Assembly (NCBI RefSeq): GCF_001659605.2
Contig: NC_035164.2
Coordinates: 8,791,038 to 8,855,037 of the forward strand
DNA from: Manihot esculenta
Taxonomy: Eukaryota; Streptophyta; Magnoliopsida; Malpighiales; Euphorbiaceae
Length of the DNA stretch: 64,000 bases
Direction: 5' to 3'
Of this stretch, positions 46,318-59,122 are shown piece after piece. Below the pieces are notes generated by a model, which saw only the letters and a program-made list of their open reading frames with translations, ran no database searches and had not been told where the DNA came from. Within the stretch, counting starts at the first letter, position 1, and each line of letters starts with the position of its first letter. The position numbers and the translations under genes are program-made.

Positions 46318-47500
46318 TTGAAGGTAAAAGAGTATAAAGTTTTGGTTGAAATGGTTTTTGACAGTAAGACCCATATTATTAAAATTATCCTAACGTTTTC
46401 AGTAGCGGCTGATACAGGTAAAACGTGTCTTATTTTCTCTTTATATAAATGGGTCATTGATTATGGTGCCACGGATCACATGACAGGTAATCCTCATATT
46501 TTCACTAGCTTTCGCTCTCATAAAGCACATTCTCCTGTTATTATAGCTGATGGGTCAACCTATAATGTTGAGGGTTTTGGAACTGTTAAACCTACTCCTT
46601 CTATTACCCTATCATCTGCGCTAAATTTATCTAATCTTGCCTTTAATTTAATCTCTGAGTAAACTTACTAAAGACCTAAATTGTTGTGTTTCCTTTTTTT
46701 CTGATTATTGTCTCATTTAGGATCTTATGACGAAGCAGATTATTAGTAAAGGACATGTATCTAGGGGTCTCTACATTTTGGATACATGGGTGCCTCAGTC
46801 TGTTGCCTGCTCCAGTGTCATGTCTCCGTTTGAAGCACATTGTCGGTTAGAACACTCTTCTTTATCAGTTTTGAAGAAACTAGGCCCTCAATTTTATGAG
46901 GTATCTTTACTGGAATATGAGTCATGTCATTTTGTAAAACATCATCGAATCTCTTTAAGTCCTACAGTCAATAAACGAGCTGAGTCTGCTTTTGAATTAG
47001 TTCATTCAGATGTTTGGAGCCCATGTCCGGTTGGATTTAAGATTGGATTCAGATATTTTATCACTTTTGTGGATGATTACTCTAGAATGACTTGGATTTA
47101 TTTTATGAAGCATCGTTCAGAAGTGTTTTATCATTTTTCTGCCTTTTGTATTGAAATCAAGACTCAATTTAATGTTCTTGTAAAAATTTTGCAGAGTGAT
47201 AATGCTAAAGAATATATGTCAGAATCATTACAGACTTATATGACTCAACAAGGTATTCTTCACCATTCGTCATGTGTTGATACACCCGCTCAAAATGGGG
47301 TAGCTGAAAGGAAGAATCGACATCTCCTTGAGACTGCTAGAGCCCTATTGTTTCAAATGCAAGGTCCTAAGCAATTTTGGGTTGATGTTGTCTCTACTGC
47401 ATGCTTTCTCATTAATTGCATGCCCTCCGCAGTACTAAACGGTAATACTCCTTATAATGTTCTTTTTCCTGAGAAGCTATTATTTCCTCTAGAACCATGA
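46318..47500 (+). pseudogene. Copia-2 protease and integrase
   Basis: The protease motif reads WVIDYGATDHMTG, with Tyr where Ser is usual next to the catalytic Asp-x-Gly. After a break (46660-46727) integrase runs from the zinc region (CRLEHSS...CHFVKHH; one His of the usual finger is not evident) to the core: HSDVWSP, LQSDNAKEYMS and NGVAERKNR give the D-D-E triad. It is interrupted by a TGA at 47498. Confidence 0.88.
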
Positions 47501-49599
47501 CTGTTTGGCAGTACTTGCTATGTTCGGGATGTCAGACCTCATGTGACTAAACTTGATCCTAAAACTTTGAAGTGCATTTTTTTGGGATATTTTCGCCTTC
47601 AGAAAGGGTATCGATGTTACTTTACAGACTTCAACAAGCATCTGGTCTCAACAGATGTAGTCTTTTCCGAGCAAGTTCCTTTTTATCCTATTGGACAAAC
47701 CTCTCCTGATCAAGAGGATGATGATGAGTGGCTCATCTATAGAATCATATCTGATGGTGGGACCTCTTTGAGTATGCCTTCTGCTGTACAATCTGATGTT
47801 AACATTCCTCCTAATACTCAGCCTCTTATTGAACTGTCAATTGTTCAAGTTTACTCTTGGAGACCAGTACCTGATGATACATGTCCTGCACCAGAATCTT
47901 CTTTGCCATCAGATCCACCACCGAGTGACTTTGACCTCCCCATTAGTCTTCGTAAAGGTAAACGACAATGTAAATCTATCTATTCTATTGCTAATTTTCT
48001 GTCTTATAATCACATGTCTCCTTCTTCAACCTCTTTAATTGTCTCTCTAGATTCCATTTCTTTGCCTAAGACAGTTAAAGAGGCACTGGCTCATTCTGGA
48101 TGGCACAATGCAATGTTTGAGGAGATCAAGGCTCTAGATGAAAATCATACTTGGGAACTAGTTGATTTACCCTATGGCAAGAATGTTGTGGGATGTAAAT
48201 GGGTTTTTGCCATCAAAGTCAATCCAGATGGCTCCATAGCGAGGCTTAAGGCCCGTCTTGTCGCCAAAGGTTATGCCCAAACCTAAGGCTTTGACTATTC
48301 TGACACTTTTTCTCCTGTGAAAAAAATGATCTCAGTTCACTTGTTCATCTCCCTAGCTGCTTCTCAGCATTGGCCTTTACACCAATTAGATATCAAGAAT
48401 GCATTTTTACATGGTGACCACCAGGAGGAGGTGTATATGGAGCAATCACTAGGGTTTGTTACTAGAGGGAGTATGAAAAAGTTTGTCATTTGAAGAAATC
48501 CTTGTATGGTTTGAAGCAAAGTCCCCGTGCATGGTTTGGCAAGTTCAGTGAAGTTATTCAAAAATTTGGGTTGAAAAAAAGCAAATGTGACCATTCAATC
48601 TTCTATAGAAATTCAGATACTGATATTATTCTCCTTGTTGTATATGTTGATGATATTGTCATTACAGGGAATGATAGTACAAGGATCTCTTCTCTCAAAA
48701 ACTACTTGCATGCGAGTTTTCATACCGAAGACTTGGGTCAGCTTAAGTATTTCTGAGGAGTTGAAGTTTTGAGGAGTAAAAAGGGAATTTCCCTGTCTTA
48801 AAGGAAGTATGTCCTTGACTTACTTGCAGAAACTGGGAAGATGGAAGCTAAACCATGTAGCACACCAATGATTCCTAATATATGTCTTACAAAAGATAAC
48901 AGAGACCCTTATGATCCAGAGAGGTACAGGAGGTTGGTTGAAAAACTGAACTACCTTATGGTGATGACTTGGCCAGATATTGCTTTTGCAGTAAGCGTTG
49001 TAAGCTAGTTCATGTCTGCACCTACGGTGAAACATTGGGCTGCTCTAGAACAAATTCTATGTTATCTAAAAGGAATTCCTAGACTCGGTATACTCTACAA
49101 AGATCATGGGCATACTTCACTTGGTTGTTTTTCTAATGCTGACTGAGCGGAATCCAAAAGTGATAGAAGGTCGACTATAGGCTACTATGTATTTGTTGGA
49201 GGAAACCTAGTGTTTTGAAAAAGTAAGAAGCAAAATGTGGTATCCAGATCTAATGCTGAGTTAGAATATAGGGTCATGGCTCAATCCACTTGTAAGATTA
49301 TATGGATAAATCATCTGCTAAAGGAAGTTGGTATGGATGTTGTGTCACCCGCAAAACTTTGGTGTGATAATCAAGTTGCTCTTCACATTGCTTTCAATCT
49401 AGTATACCATGAACAGACTAACCATATTAAAGTTGATTGTCATTTCATTCGTGAGAAGATTCAAGAAAATTTAATCTCCACCAATTATGTGAAGACAAGA
49501 GAGCAACTAGGTGATCTACTCACTAAAACTTTAAATGGGTCCCGAATGGAATATCTTTCTAACAAGTTGGGCATGATAAATATCTATTATCCAACTTAA
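47501..49599 (+). pseudogene. Copia-2 reverse transcriptase and RNase H
   Basis: It continues with the integrase tail and linker (47543-48286) and RT: VGCKWVFAIKVNPDG, stop at 48284, DIKNAFLHGD, then SLYGLKQSPRAW and the catalytic YVDD at about 48647. Further stops occur near 48755 and in 48800-49220. RNase H ends with the Copia C-terminus (GDLLTKTL) at 49599. It is non-functional. Confidence 0.88.
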
Positions 49600-49606
49600 G
49601 GGGGAG

Positions 49607-49776
49607 CGTGAACATAATCTGTACATAATTATAGGAGATTATGTAATTGTAGGTTAATTAATTGATAGAAAATTATTAGGGGTTGCCTTAACAAAACTTT
49701 GTCATCTGTATATATACCCATTTATTTTAATAGAAAAATATATTGAAATTACCTAATTATCCTTTATCTTCTTGCA
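49607..49776 (+). repeat. Copia-2 3' LTR
   Basis: It starts right after the purine tract, with about 8 bp missing at the TG end compared with the 5' LTR. It ends TCTTCTTGCA and is followed by ATATC. Confidence 0.87.
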
Positions 49777-50929
49777 ATATCAAATTATTGTAAATTATAT
49801 TTCAATTTTTTAAGTAGATGATATTTTTATTATTTAAAAAAATTTAGGAGTTAATGAAAAATTAAAGTTGAAATATATAAAACACAATAAGATTAAATTT
49901 TAGGGATATTATGAAAACACCATATTTAAATATTTAATAATTATGAAAAATATTAAATTATTAAAAGTTAATTGAAAATAAGTTGAAATTTGATTAATTT
50001 ATGATATTAAAATTTTAGATAATTTTGATAAGGATTATTAAATATATATTAAAAATATATTATTATTTATGTTGGAAAATCTATAAATTTTTCAAAATCG
50101 AAATAAAATAAATAACATACCAAAATTCACTTTATATCATATTGTCCATACATAATCAGATATGTTTTATGAGCCATACATATAATTTATCGTCTAAAAA
50201 TTGCCTGGAATTAAATCACCGTGTATTCCACAGAAATTTAAGTATGTAAATACTCTTAAATTTAACGATCGACGCCTTTTTATTTCACACGAATATAAAA
50301 GATCACTCGATGCATACAGGAGATAACTCGATATTCAAATACCCTTAAATTTAACGATTGACGCCTTTTTATTTCACACGAATATAAAAGATCACTCGAT
50401 GCATATGGGAGATAACTCGATATTCACAATAAAATAGCCCAACAAAAAAAAATAAAAAAAAGTGTTCCCTAAAAAAATTATTTTGATAATCGGTAATCTT
50501 AGAGAAAAAAAAACAAAGGATCTTTCTTCAGAAGACATAGAAAGAGTTTTCTCTATAAATACCTATAGTATCAAGGAGAGAGAAAAGAGAGTTGGTTGGT
50601 TGCAATTATCTTTTCTCTTTTTCTAAAAAAAATGTAGAAAATAAATTTAAAATTAAATTATTATAAATAAATATAAAACCTTATTTCGAGTTTTATTTTT
50701 AGAAAAAGAGAAAATGTAGAAAATAAATTTAAAACTAAATTATTATAAATAAATATAAAACCTTATTTCGAGTTTTATTTTTTTTTTCGACTCTATCTTA
50801 GTGATGAGTTGCAAAACTCACAACTTTTTCCTCATTTAATTTCATGATTTTATTATGATTTTATATAAATATTTAATTTTTACTTGAAATTTAATTTTGG
50901 ACAGCTTTTTGAGTAGAAATTGAGAAAAT
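49777..50929 (+). other. AT-rich spacer with two local tandem duplications
   Basis: No gene was recognised. An imperfect 89-bp tandem duplication lies at about 50250-50427 (TTTAACGAT starts at 50261 and 50350). An 82-bp duplication lies at about 50631-50795 (AATGTAGAAA starts at 50631 and 50713). An 18-bp inverted repeat (TTTTCTCTTTTTCTAAAA and its complement) flanks the first unit of the latter. Confidence 0.75.
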
Positions 50930-52135
50930 AAACGAAAAGAGACTGAATTAAAAGATTTTTAAACTAGGAGGTTACCACTTTGACCAAACCTGTAACCCAA
51001 GGCAATGGAGAGTTTCAGAAAGCACCACCTCATTAGATTTTGCCACCTAAACAAGGATAAGATCAGCTTCAAGTTGGATCAAGTCGAATCAAATTCAATT
51101 AGATTATAATAGAGATAAGATAGGAGTAGTAGATTTTATTTTAAACTATTAAATTTTATCTTTTTGTGTCTATATAAAGACTCCTAGAATTAAACCTATA
51201 GGATATCATATTTTTCTCCTCTCTCCTTCCTCCTCTCTTGATACCGACGCCCCCTCTCTTTTTCTCCATCTTTTTCTTTTCTTTTCTTTTTTTTCTTTTT
51301 TTCTTCTTTCCTTTAGCTTTTGCAATTTTATTATAATCATTAGAGGCTAAACAATTATTTTCAGTTGAAAGTTAATTTAAATTGAGGTTTTATTCAAGTT
51401 GTGAGGTTATGTGCTTCAATTATTTTCATTTTATTTCTATTTTCTGTTAATTTCTGAATTCGAGGAACACCACTCTATTGTTGTTTTCTTGAAAATTCAA
51501 CGGGCCCATTGAATCTTTTGGAAAGACAACATATTGCTAATTAATCCAATTAAATTCATAATTATTTAATTGGGTTAATAACAAGTAACAATTAACATAT
51601 TAGTTTATGTTAAAAAATTAGTATATTTGATTTAAATAAAATGCGTTTTTTTATTGATAAAGTTTGGGTTCTTCTCTTTCAATGTAGTTAGACTAATTAA
51701 ATCTACGCACGTGTTGTGGTTATTAGTTAACTAGAAATTAATTTAAGCGCGAAGCGGATTAATTTAATCACAAAAAAGAATTGGTGAGATTCGTGTGTTT
51801 ACCATTATAACTAAAGAATAAATAATAAAATGAATTATTTTTCTAATCGATGATCAACTGCAAAACATCTCAATTTGATTACCTTCAGCTAAATTTTTAA
51901 TTAATTAATTATTTTTCAAATTTAATTGCATTGTTTATTTTTCTTTTAAGTATTTTTTGCTTGACCAAAGCAAAAAACCAATTTCATAAAAAAACTCTCT
52001 TCTTCTCACTTTTTGTAGTAAACTATTCTATTTTAATTGGTCATCTAAATTAAACAGAATTAAGGTTTCTGTAGGATCGATACTCACTTACCTTATCTAC
52101 AAGTTCTTATCAATCAAGAAAAGAGAAGTAAATTT
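50930..52135 (+). repeat. Probable degenerate Athila/Tat-like LTR
   Basis: It contains TATATAAAG at about 51170 in a promoter-like setting, followed by pyrimidine-rich leader DNA. Near the end, GTAGGATCGATACTCACTT resembles the terminal part of Athila-like LTRs (compare GGATACAATCC near 26570). No PBS or coding region follows. Boundaries are not defined. Confidence 0.4.
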
Positions 52136-52207
52136 TAAATTGACGGATTCGAACCCGTCACTTGAGTGTATAATTTTTTTTTATCTCCTACTCACGCATG
52201 ATAAGAT

Positions 52208-52342
52208 ATGATGATATGTACACTGCAATTTTATATGATGATATGTACACTGCAATTTTATATGATGATATGTACACTGCAATTTTATATGATGATATGT
52301 ACACTGCAATTTTATATGATGATATGTACACTGCAATTTTTA
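52208..52342 (+). repeat. 27-bp minisatellite, five copies
   Basis: The unit begins ATGATGATATGTACACTGC and ends AATTTTAT. Copies start at 52208, 52235, 52262, 52289 and 52316, and the first four are identical. Because 27 is divisible by three, the array is open and repeats a 9-residue peptide. No gene context supports translation. Confidence 0.95.
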
Positions 52343-54842
52343 TACTTAACAAATAGACTATGTGACATGTGCATACTTCGAGAACTCAAATGTTATACGT
52401 CTGTCGGGGCAATATAAACGCTCGAATGGCGAAATTCAAATTAGTTGCAGTATGCACCCTAGATCATTTGTCATATTGGATATTCATATAATCTCAACTA
52501 TTTTCTTTTATATTCATAATTATGTTTTATCTAAAAATAAATATAATTGGCTGGTCAATAAATACAAAACTAACGTGATACTTTGATATGATCTTCCTCA
52601 CATTTTGATACTCCCAACCTTAATTCAATTTATTTTTTAAAGAATATCTCGTTAGATTGCATCATTCATAATCATTTGATAATATTCTAAAATAACAAAC
52701 ATTAAATTAAGTCTCAAATAATAGATTAGAGTTCTAAAGGTATTGATAAGATTACTTATAATTTTTAGGGTCTCACACATTAATAAGCATTGGTCACAAG
52801 CACATGTGGTATGAATCACATGCTGTGATATCTCTTTTCATTTATAATAGAGTGTCTATCTCTATTTAAAATACTGTACAGATGATAATTTAAGCATACT
52901 TAATGTTCAAATTTGAGTTCTCTAAGCTACTCATTTTAAACCATAACTCCATCTGGCTGTTAAGATAGATAATGTGACTTATTCACATAAGATAATGCAT
53001 GCATCAATATCAATGTATTTTAGTACAACGATCTCCCAGTATTATTCTCAATTTCTTTGAGATGACATCTCGTATTATAAGTTTTAGAGCTCCCAAAGTT
53101 TTTTATCTGCAGATAAAAGAAACACTTACAATTGTCTTGTATTTTATTATCTCACTAGATAATAAAACCAATACCATGTGATGAGGCATTTGTTATTTGT
53201 CTGACATACTTCTCATAATTATATCACTGATATAAAATAGTATGTATGAATTGCACCATTGTAATAATAATTTAAATATATTAACTCAATATCTTATTCT
53301 CTATGCTAACTTAATCACTTTACAAGACTATACAAAAATATCTTTTGTACTCATCTTTATTAGAGGACTCAAAAGTCACTTTAAGTGTAGAAAAGACTTT
53401 CAAGTTATTTGCATCTATATCTCTAATATAGTAAACTATAACTTCTTACTTTTTAAGAAAATATATCCTAAGGTAGATTCAGGATCATCTAAATCTCTTC
53501 TTCTTTATGCATCCCTATAGTCTCCCAATTGCAAACTATTTTCTTAATAACATTATGAATAATCTAATATACATATAAGATATCTCTATATCCAATTCAT
53601 GACATCTAGTGTGCTCGCTTAGGGTTAGATTAATTTACTATACTCATAGCATAGATCATATAAAGTCTAGTACATTTTATAGCATCCATCAGCTCTTGAC
53701 CTCACTCTTATATGGAACATTTTTATTTGATCTCTCTTTTGGAGTCTTAGGACATAATCTACGACTTAAAAATTTTCCTTTTGAAAAATGAGTATATATA
53801 GGTTTGAAATCTTGCATATTCAATCATTATAAGACTTTCATAATATATTGTTCTTGGAAAGAGACAATAGTTTTCTCAATGATTCCTTAGAATCTGGACC
53901 CTAACATTATATGCAACTTCTTTATTTCTTTCATCTCAAAAGATGATAACCAAATCTTAATGGTTGCGATATACTCACTATTATTTTTAGCTACTAGTAT
54001 GTTGTACAATGGTAAGATTACTAATTTATTCTTAGATCTTTTACGTATATTTTCAATAATCCTCATTAATCATAGTGAAATCATAAAACCGACGGTATTG
54101 TAAAATCTAATATACCATAGTCCCCAAGACTGTTTAAGGTCTTAGACTAACTTGAAGAATCTATACACTTTGTGTTCTTGGTCATTTACACCAAAACCTG
54201 TGGACTGTTTCATGTAAATTTTAATTATCCGTTTGAGAAAAAAATTAGTCTTCACATCCTTTAATGTAATTTAAGATCTAACTTAGCAACTAATGCAATT
54301 TTAAAAAATAACCTTATCAAGGAAAACCACATAGCGGGTTTAAAAAATTCTTATAATTCTTTCATTCCTATTGTGTGTATCCCCTTAGCTACCAAACAAC
54401 TTTTATCTCTCTTGATACTGCCGTTAGCCTTACGCTTCACTTTAAGAATCCATTAATTCTCAATCACTTTACGTCCTAATTGCAACTCTACATTGACTAA
54501 CTCTTTATTGACTCCATTTCCTATTCCAAAGTTTTAATCCTTTTTTTATAGCTGAAGATCTAAGAGTTTAAGGAACACATTTCTCAGCTCGTCTCCATTA
54601 GGAGTAACAATAAATACTTCCCCTTCAATCTCAAAATGATATCTAAAAATCCTTAGATGACACGTTCATCGTAGCTGAGATTGATCTATTGACTCATCAA
54701 TATGCATGTTACTCCCACTCGAACCAGATTGTATGACTACACTTACTTCAAGATGCAATTATGAAACTAATGACCATATTCATTTGTATCCATATTGCTT
54801 TCACTTAGACGTGTGTCTGTAAAAAAATTTTTATAGTGGAAG
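52343..54842 (-). other. AT-rich DNA with antisense Copia debris
   Basis: Most of this shows nothing recognisable. On the minus strand about 54195-54250 reads a decayed Copia RT segment: DVKT, then NFFSNG in the place of AFLNG, followed by stops. Only short frames are present. Confidence 0.45.
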
Positions 54843-56583
54843 TGCTAGTGTAAGCCCTAGTCCTATGTATATTATAAGGACATTTTATCTACAATAAACA
54901 AAGATGAGGCATTTGTTTTATCCCTTTGATTATTACTGTGTATATTAAATTGATAAAACATCCTTGAATATTGGGTCTATTCAAGTTATCAAGTGTGAAA
55001 CACTTGGTATTAAATTCTTGGAACTTTAAAGAACAACATTCTAAACTTCCCTAGTCAATCATTATCATGGGAGTGATATTGAATTAAGTCTACTATGGTC
55101 TCTGTGAGATGATCATGTTTTACGGGTCGTAGGATATTGGATATAAATCAAAGAATATAAATGCAAGTTAAGAATGTTGTATTTGAAAACGATCCATTTA
55201 CGAGAAGACTACATGGTTGAAAGTCATAAGTGTCTCTCTAGTGGTACTTGTACTAGAATTGCTTAGACTGGAAATCTCTATGGAGGCCTAGATGAGTCCT
55301 CGTATGCTTTGATTACACCTAACACGTCCGTAAATGGGTTAGCAAGTACGGGTACGATTGTGTATGCTACTAAGCAACATGAGAAAAGTGAAAGAATTGT
55401 CTCTCTCGAAGAAAGAGAAAATATCATCGACCACTTGACTAGTGAAACTGAGAAGAGTGTGACCACACCCAAGTTGTATGATAAGAGTTATCATTAATTT
55501 CATTGATTCAATATCACTAATAGGTCAAGAAAAATGATTTAGCAATGAGTAAGGATGACTTGTTCCATACCTTATGCAAATCATAATATCTTATGTCAAA
55601 GGATTATACTAGTTCACTGGTAGGGTGATTTTCTGAGCAAATACATAACTATTCAATTTAGGTAATTATAATATCTTGCCAGAGACTAATTATAATTTAT
55701 GGACCTTAAAAATCTATTGCCAACATTAAATAGTCCTACAGAATTGCACATGATGAAATTTGGACAGACAGTACTTTGGTCTTTTCTTATCGGGTCATTA
55801 ATAAGTGTTTTCTTTAAAACATTATCAATAGGCTCATGTAAATTTTGGTACAAATTCCTAGGCTCACTGAATATAGCTTAAGGTCTAATATAATTAGTTA
55901 ATTAAAAAGTCTAATTAATTAGTTAAAAAGAGAGAGAGAGTTCTAATAGGCTTAGGGCTTATTTTAAGAAAGTTTATTTTGAATTAAATACTAATATCTA
56001 ATTGGATTTGAATTCAAACTAAATCAAACTTTCTCTTTAGATTTCCTACTTCCTTGACTGAATTAGAGTGCCTAAAATAGGAAAAAAATAAAACCCTAAT
56101 AGGACTCTGAAGATAAAGAAGTGCAAGCTTCTTCCACCTCCTCTCTTTGGCTGAATATCTTAGAGAAAAAGAAGAGATTTTTCTCCTACTTGCTCTTAAG
56201 TTTTTGGCACTAAAAAATTCAGGGATTGAAAGAGATCAGATCTCCAATCCTCTACCTAAGCTGAATTCACAAAACCGAAGGGAAGAAGTAAACATTCAAG
56301 GTGCTAGCACACTTCTTTTGGCCGAGAATTTCAGTGTGTGAAATCGTAGAGGGGAGTTGCTATTGGCAGTCCTTTGATCATGTTGTGCTGCTGGAGAGGA
56401 GATCAAAAATGTGATTTTGTTTCATTTCATTTTGGTCTAGTATTGCAAACAATTCAGCAATGGTAACTCTTGCACCTTTAGTTGCATTATTGCATGCATC
56501 GATATTTGTTTGTTCTTATGGCTTAAAATTATTTTATTTTTCCACTACATCAATCTGATATTAAGTTCATAAGATTTCCAACA
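54843..56583 (+). repeat. Copia-3 LTR
   Basis: It starts TGCTAGTGTAAGCCCTAG, related to the Copia-1 LTR start, and ends AGATTTCCAACA. It is followed by a Copia PBS, so it acts as a 5' LTR. Its length is 1741 bp. The small frames within it (55309-55497, 56147-56341) are LTR sequence. Confidence 0.78.
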
Positions 56584-56584
56584 G

Positions 56585-56596
56585 TGGTATCAGAGC
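56585..56596 (+). other. Copia-3 primer-binding site
   Basis: TGGTATCAGAGC follows the LTR end after one G, the same arrangement as in Copia-1. Confidence 0.85.
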
Positions 56597-57588
56597 TTGG
56601 TTGCATGATTAATAATGGCATTAAAATGGTTTGCATGCTTAAATACTCACCTAGACGTGTGTAGACAACAAAGCTAAAATTTTCTGCATTATATGTTTTC
56701 ACTTATATGAGTTAGTTAAACACTCTAAATGATTAATATAATTAATAAGAGGTGTTTTATAAATTATTTGGGTGTTTATTTGATAAAAAATAAATCTGGA
56801 CATAATTATTAAATTTCCAGAACTACTCTTAGAATGAAGAACAAAATCGGCTAATAGAAAATTTTCATAATCAGCTAGAATTTTCTTTTCTAATATGATT
56901 AGTAAGGTTTAAATCCACTTAGGGTATTCAAATATCATTTAGATCAGATATTAAATGAGTGTTTTAATTAAGTGATAAACATGGTTTTTAGTGATTAATA
57001 GTTAACCTCAACATGTTTAATGAAACATCTTCATAATATACACTTTTGCATGTTGTATATCTATGCCGATTGTTTGTTTTGCTATGATTGAATTTTATCG
57101 ACTTTGTTCTTTTAATGGCGAATGCTATTTCATACAATTACGTGTTTAAATTGTTTATTTCACGTGTTTGGTATATACAAATTATATGTTTATACTTTAA
57201 AAGTTAAACCACTAAACATGTAAATCAGAAATTGGACTGTTTTGATTAGTGGCTCTAATCAAAGTTGCTTTGTGTTTCTAGGTTTTAAGAATGACTTATA
57301 AGATGAGTTGGTTAATGATTGACGTAATGGGCTTAGGCCCAAACCCTTCATTGGGATAATTCTAAAAGTCTAAATACACAATTTTCTTAATGAGCTTAGA
57401 CTAAAAATAAAATCGAAAATGCCATGATTATTATTTTTATGTATTATGAATGTAATTGCATAGTGCACTCATAAGCCTTATTTTGAGTTTGTAGAATATG
57501 GTCTCTGTATCGGTTATCAATTTTGTAATGTACATTAAATTTTATAGTATAGAATTTAAAGACGGAGTCCAAGTTGGGGAGTAATGGG
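56597..57588 (+). other. Copia-3 leader, truncated
   Basis: AT-rich leader without a gag frame. It contains GGGCTTAGGCCC at about 57329-57340. It ends where the antisense Athila-like LTR begins, so the rest of Copia-3 was lost or displaced. Confidence 0.6.
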
Positions 57589-59122
57589 TGTCAAAGCCAC
57601 CAAAAATAACCTATTAAAATATCAAAAATTAAGAATTGTATATAATGGTAATAGGATCGAATCCACAGGGAATCGGCACTATGACTTTCCAAACAATGAC
57701 TTTGACAAATAAGCAATAGTAATAAAGTAAGGAGAGATTTTGATGATGAACTAAAATAAAGATTAAAGCAATATAAGAAAGTAATAATTAAAAGAAGAAC
57801 AAATCAATGAGAACAAGCTCTAGTTGAAGTGTAGGATCCATTTCAGTTTGGGAATTGATCATCAATACTTGAATTCTTTTATTTATCTCAATAAATTAGT
57901 TTTGTTTATGGAAGACGCTCCACATAACTAAATCTCTCCTTAGGTTTAGATTAATTAGGAAACATTCGCTAATTAATCACTTGCCAACAAATCGCCCAAA
58001 GAACATCCTTGAAATTTTTACTTATCAACTGCCAACTACTTTAAGTAATTGAGAGACCTAATTCTAACTGACCAGCTACTGGTGAGTTTGAGTTAGATTA
58101 TACAACTTTTTAGTTGTTATACTAATTGTTACTTGTGTTTGAATAACCTAAGTAATTACGGACTTCAAGCATTCAAACTAAGAATATACTACTTTGAAAT
58201 CAAGAACAACGGGCCCTATTGATCCAATGACAAAGCAATAATAAGATGAAGAACAGAATTTGCATAAATATTGAAGAATAAAGATTACCAATAGAGTTCA
58301 GATCTCCCAATTCATATAAAAACTGAAATTTCTTCCTAACTTCAATTAGAAATTGAGTTTTTAGCCACTCATAGCTTGCAAAGAAAAAACAAAAAAGAAA
58401 AGAGATGAAGATGCAGATTCGATGCTGTCCATAATTGTGTGTGTGATCAGCTGCCCCCCTGCTGCCTTCAATGTTGTTGTCTAAATAGGTGTTGAAACCC
58501 TAGCAGCAACCATTTTTGTAATGGAATTCTCCTTTGATTTGATTTTGAATTCCTTCCTTAGATGATTTTCTTCATGAATAGAAGTCTTTGATTTAAGAAA
58601 GTCTTTGTGCTGCATGTTTGAGGAGATTCTGGCGTGGGTCCTGCATCTTTAATGTGATGACTAGGTCTCTAAATTTTTAAATCTGCAATTTTTTTGCCTG
58701 CTGCTGTTTCTATGCAATTTGACGATTTGCCCAGTTGATTTGGGCAAATCGTTTTGGGAAAATTATTGTCTGAGAACTGTTTATGCAAGTCTGAGCAGTT
58801 CCAGGATTTCGTGCAATCCTCTGGTCAATCTGTTGATTTGCTCAGTTGATTTGGGCAAATCATTCTTGGCAAATCACTATCTGTAGGTATAGTTAGTTTT
58901 GGGTTTTTGTGCATCTTCTGGCCTCTGTGTAGTACACTGGACAATTTGCCCAAATCGTCTGGTCAAGTCAGTTTCCATGCTTTTAGGCTATTTTTCATCA
59001 CATCTTCTTTTTTACATGCTTTTCTGCAAAATACAACAAAAATCACAAAATTAGCTAGAAAATATTTAATTTAGTACTGATAATAGTAAGAAAAATGTGT
59101 CTAAATTATGTTTGTTCAAACA
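57589..59122 (-). repeat. 3' LTR of the non-autonomous Athila-like element
   Basis: On the + strand it runs from TGTCAAAGCC to TTGTTCAAACA (1534 bp). It is related to the 25092 LTR in reverse. It carries GATTTG-GG-CAAATC dyads at 58737-58750 and 58848-58861 plus variants at about 58725 and 58943. Confidence 0.82.

Larger units (their letters stand above)
45867..49776 (+). mobile_element. Copia-2: short, gag-less Copia element
   Basis: Small LTRs (about 186 and 170 bp) are flanked by the duplication ATATC at 45862-45866 and 49777-49781. The PBS follows the 5' LTR directly. Protease, integrase, RT and RNase H are present but with stops, and there is no gag domain between PBS and protease. The purine tract AAGGGGGAGC precedes the 3' LTR. 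Confidence 0.93.

Noticed and set aside
52146..52163. A tRNA T-arm-like stem-loop (GACGGGTTCGAATCCGTC) on the minus strand
   Set aside because: No acceptor, D-arm or anticodon arm could be placed around it, and the stem register does not fit a standard T-arm.
52208..52342. CRISPR-like regular repeat
   Set aside because: Units are head-to-tail with no spacers and the genome is plant nuclear. It is a minisatellite.
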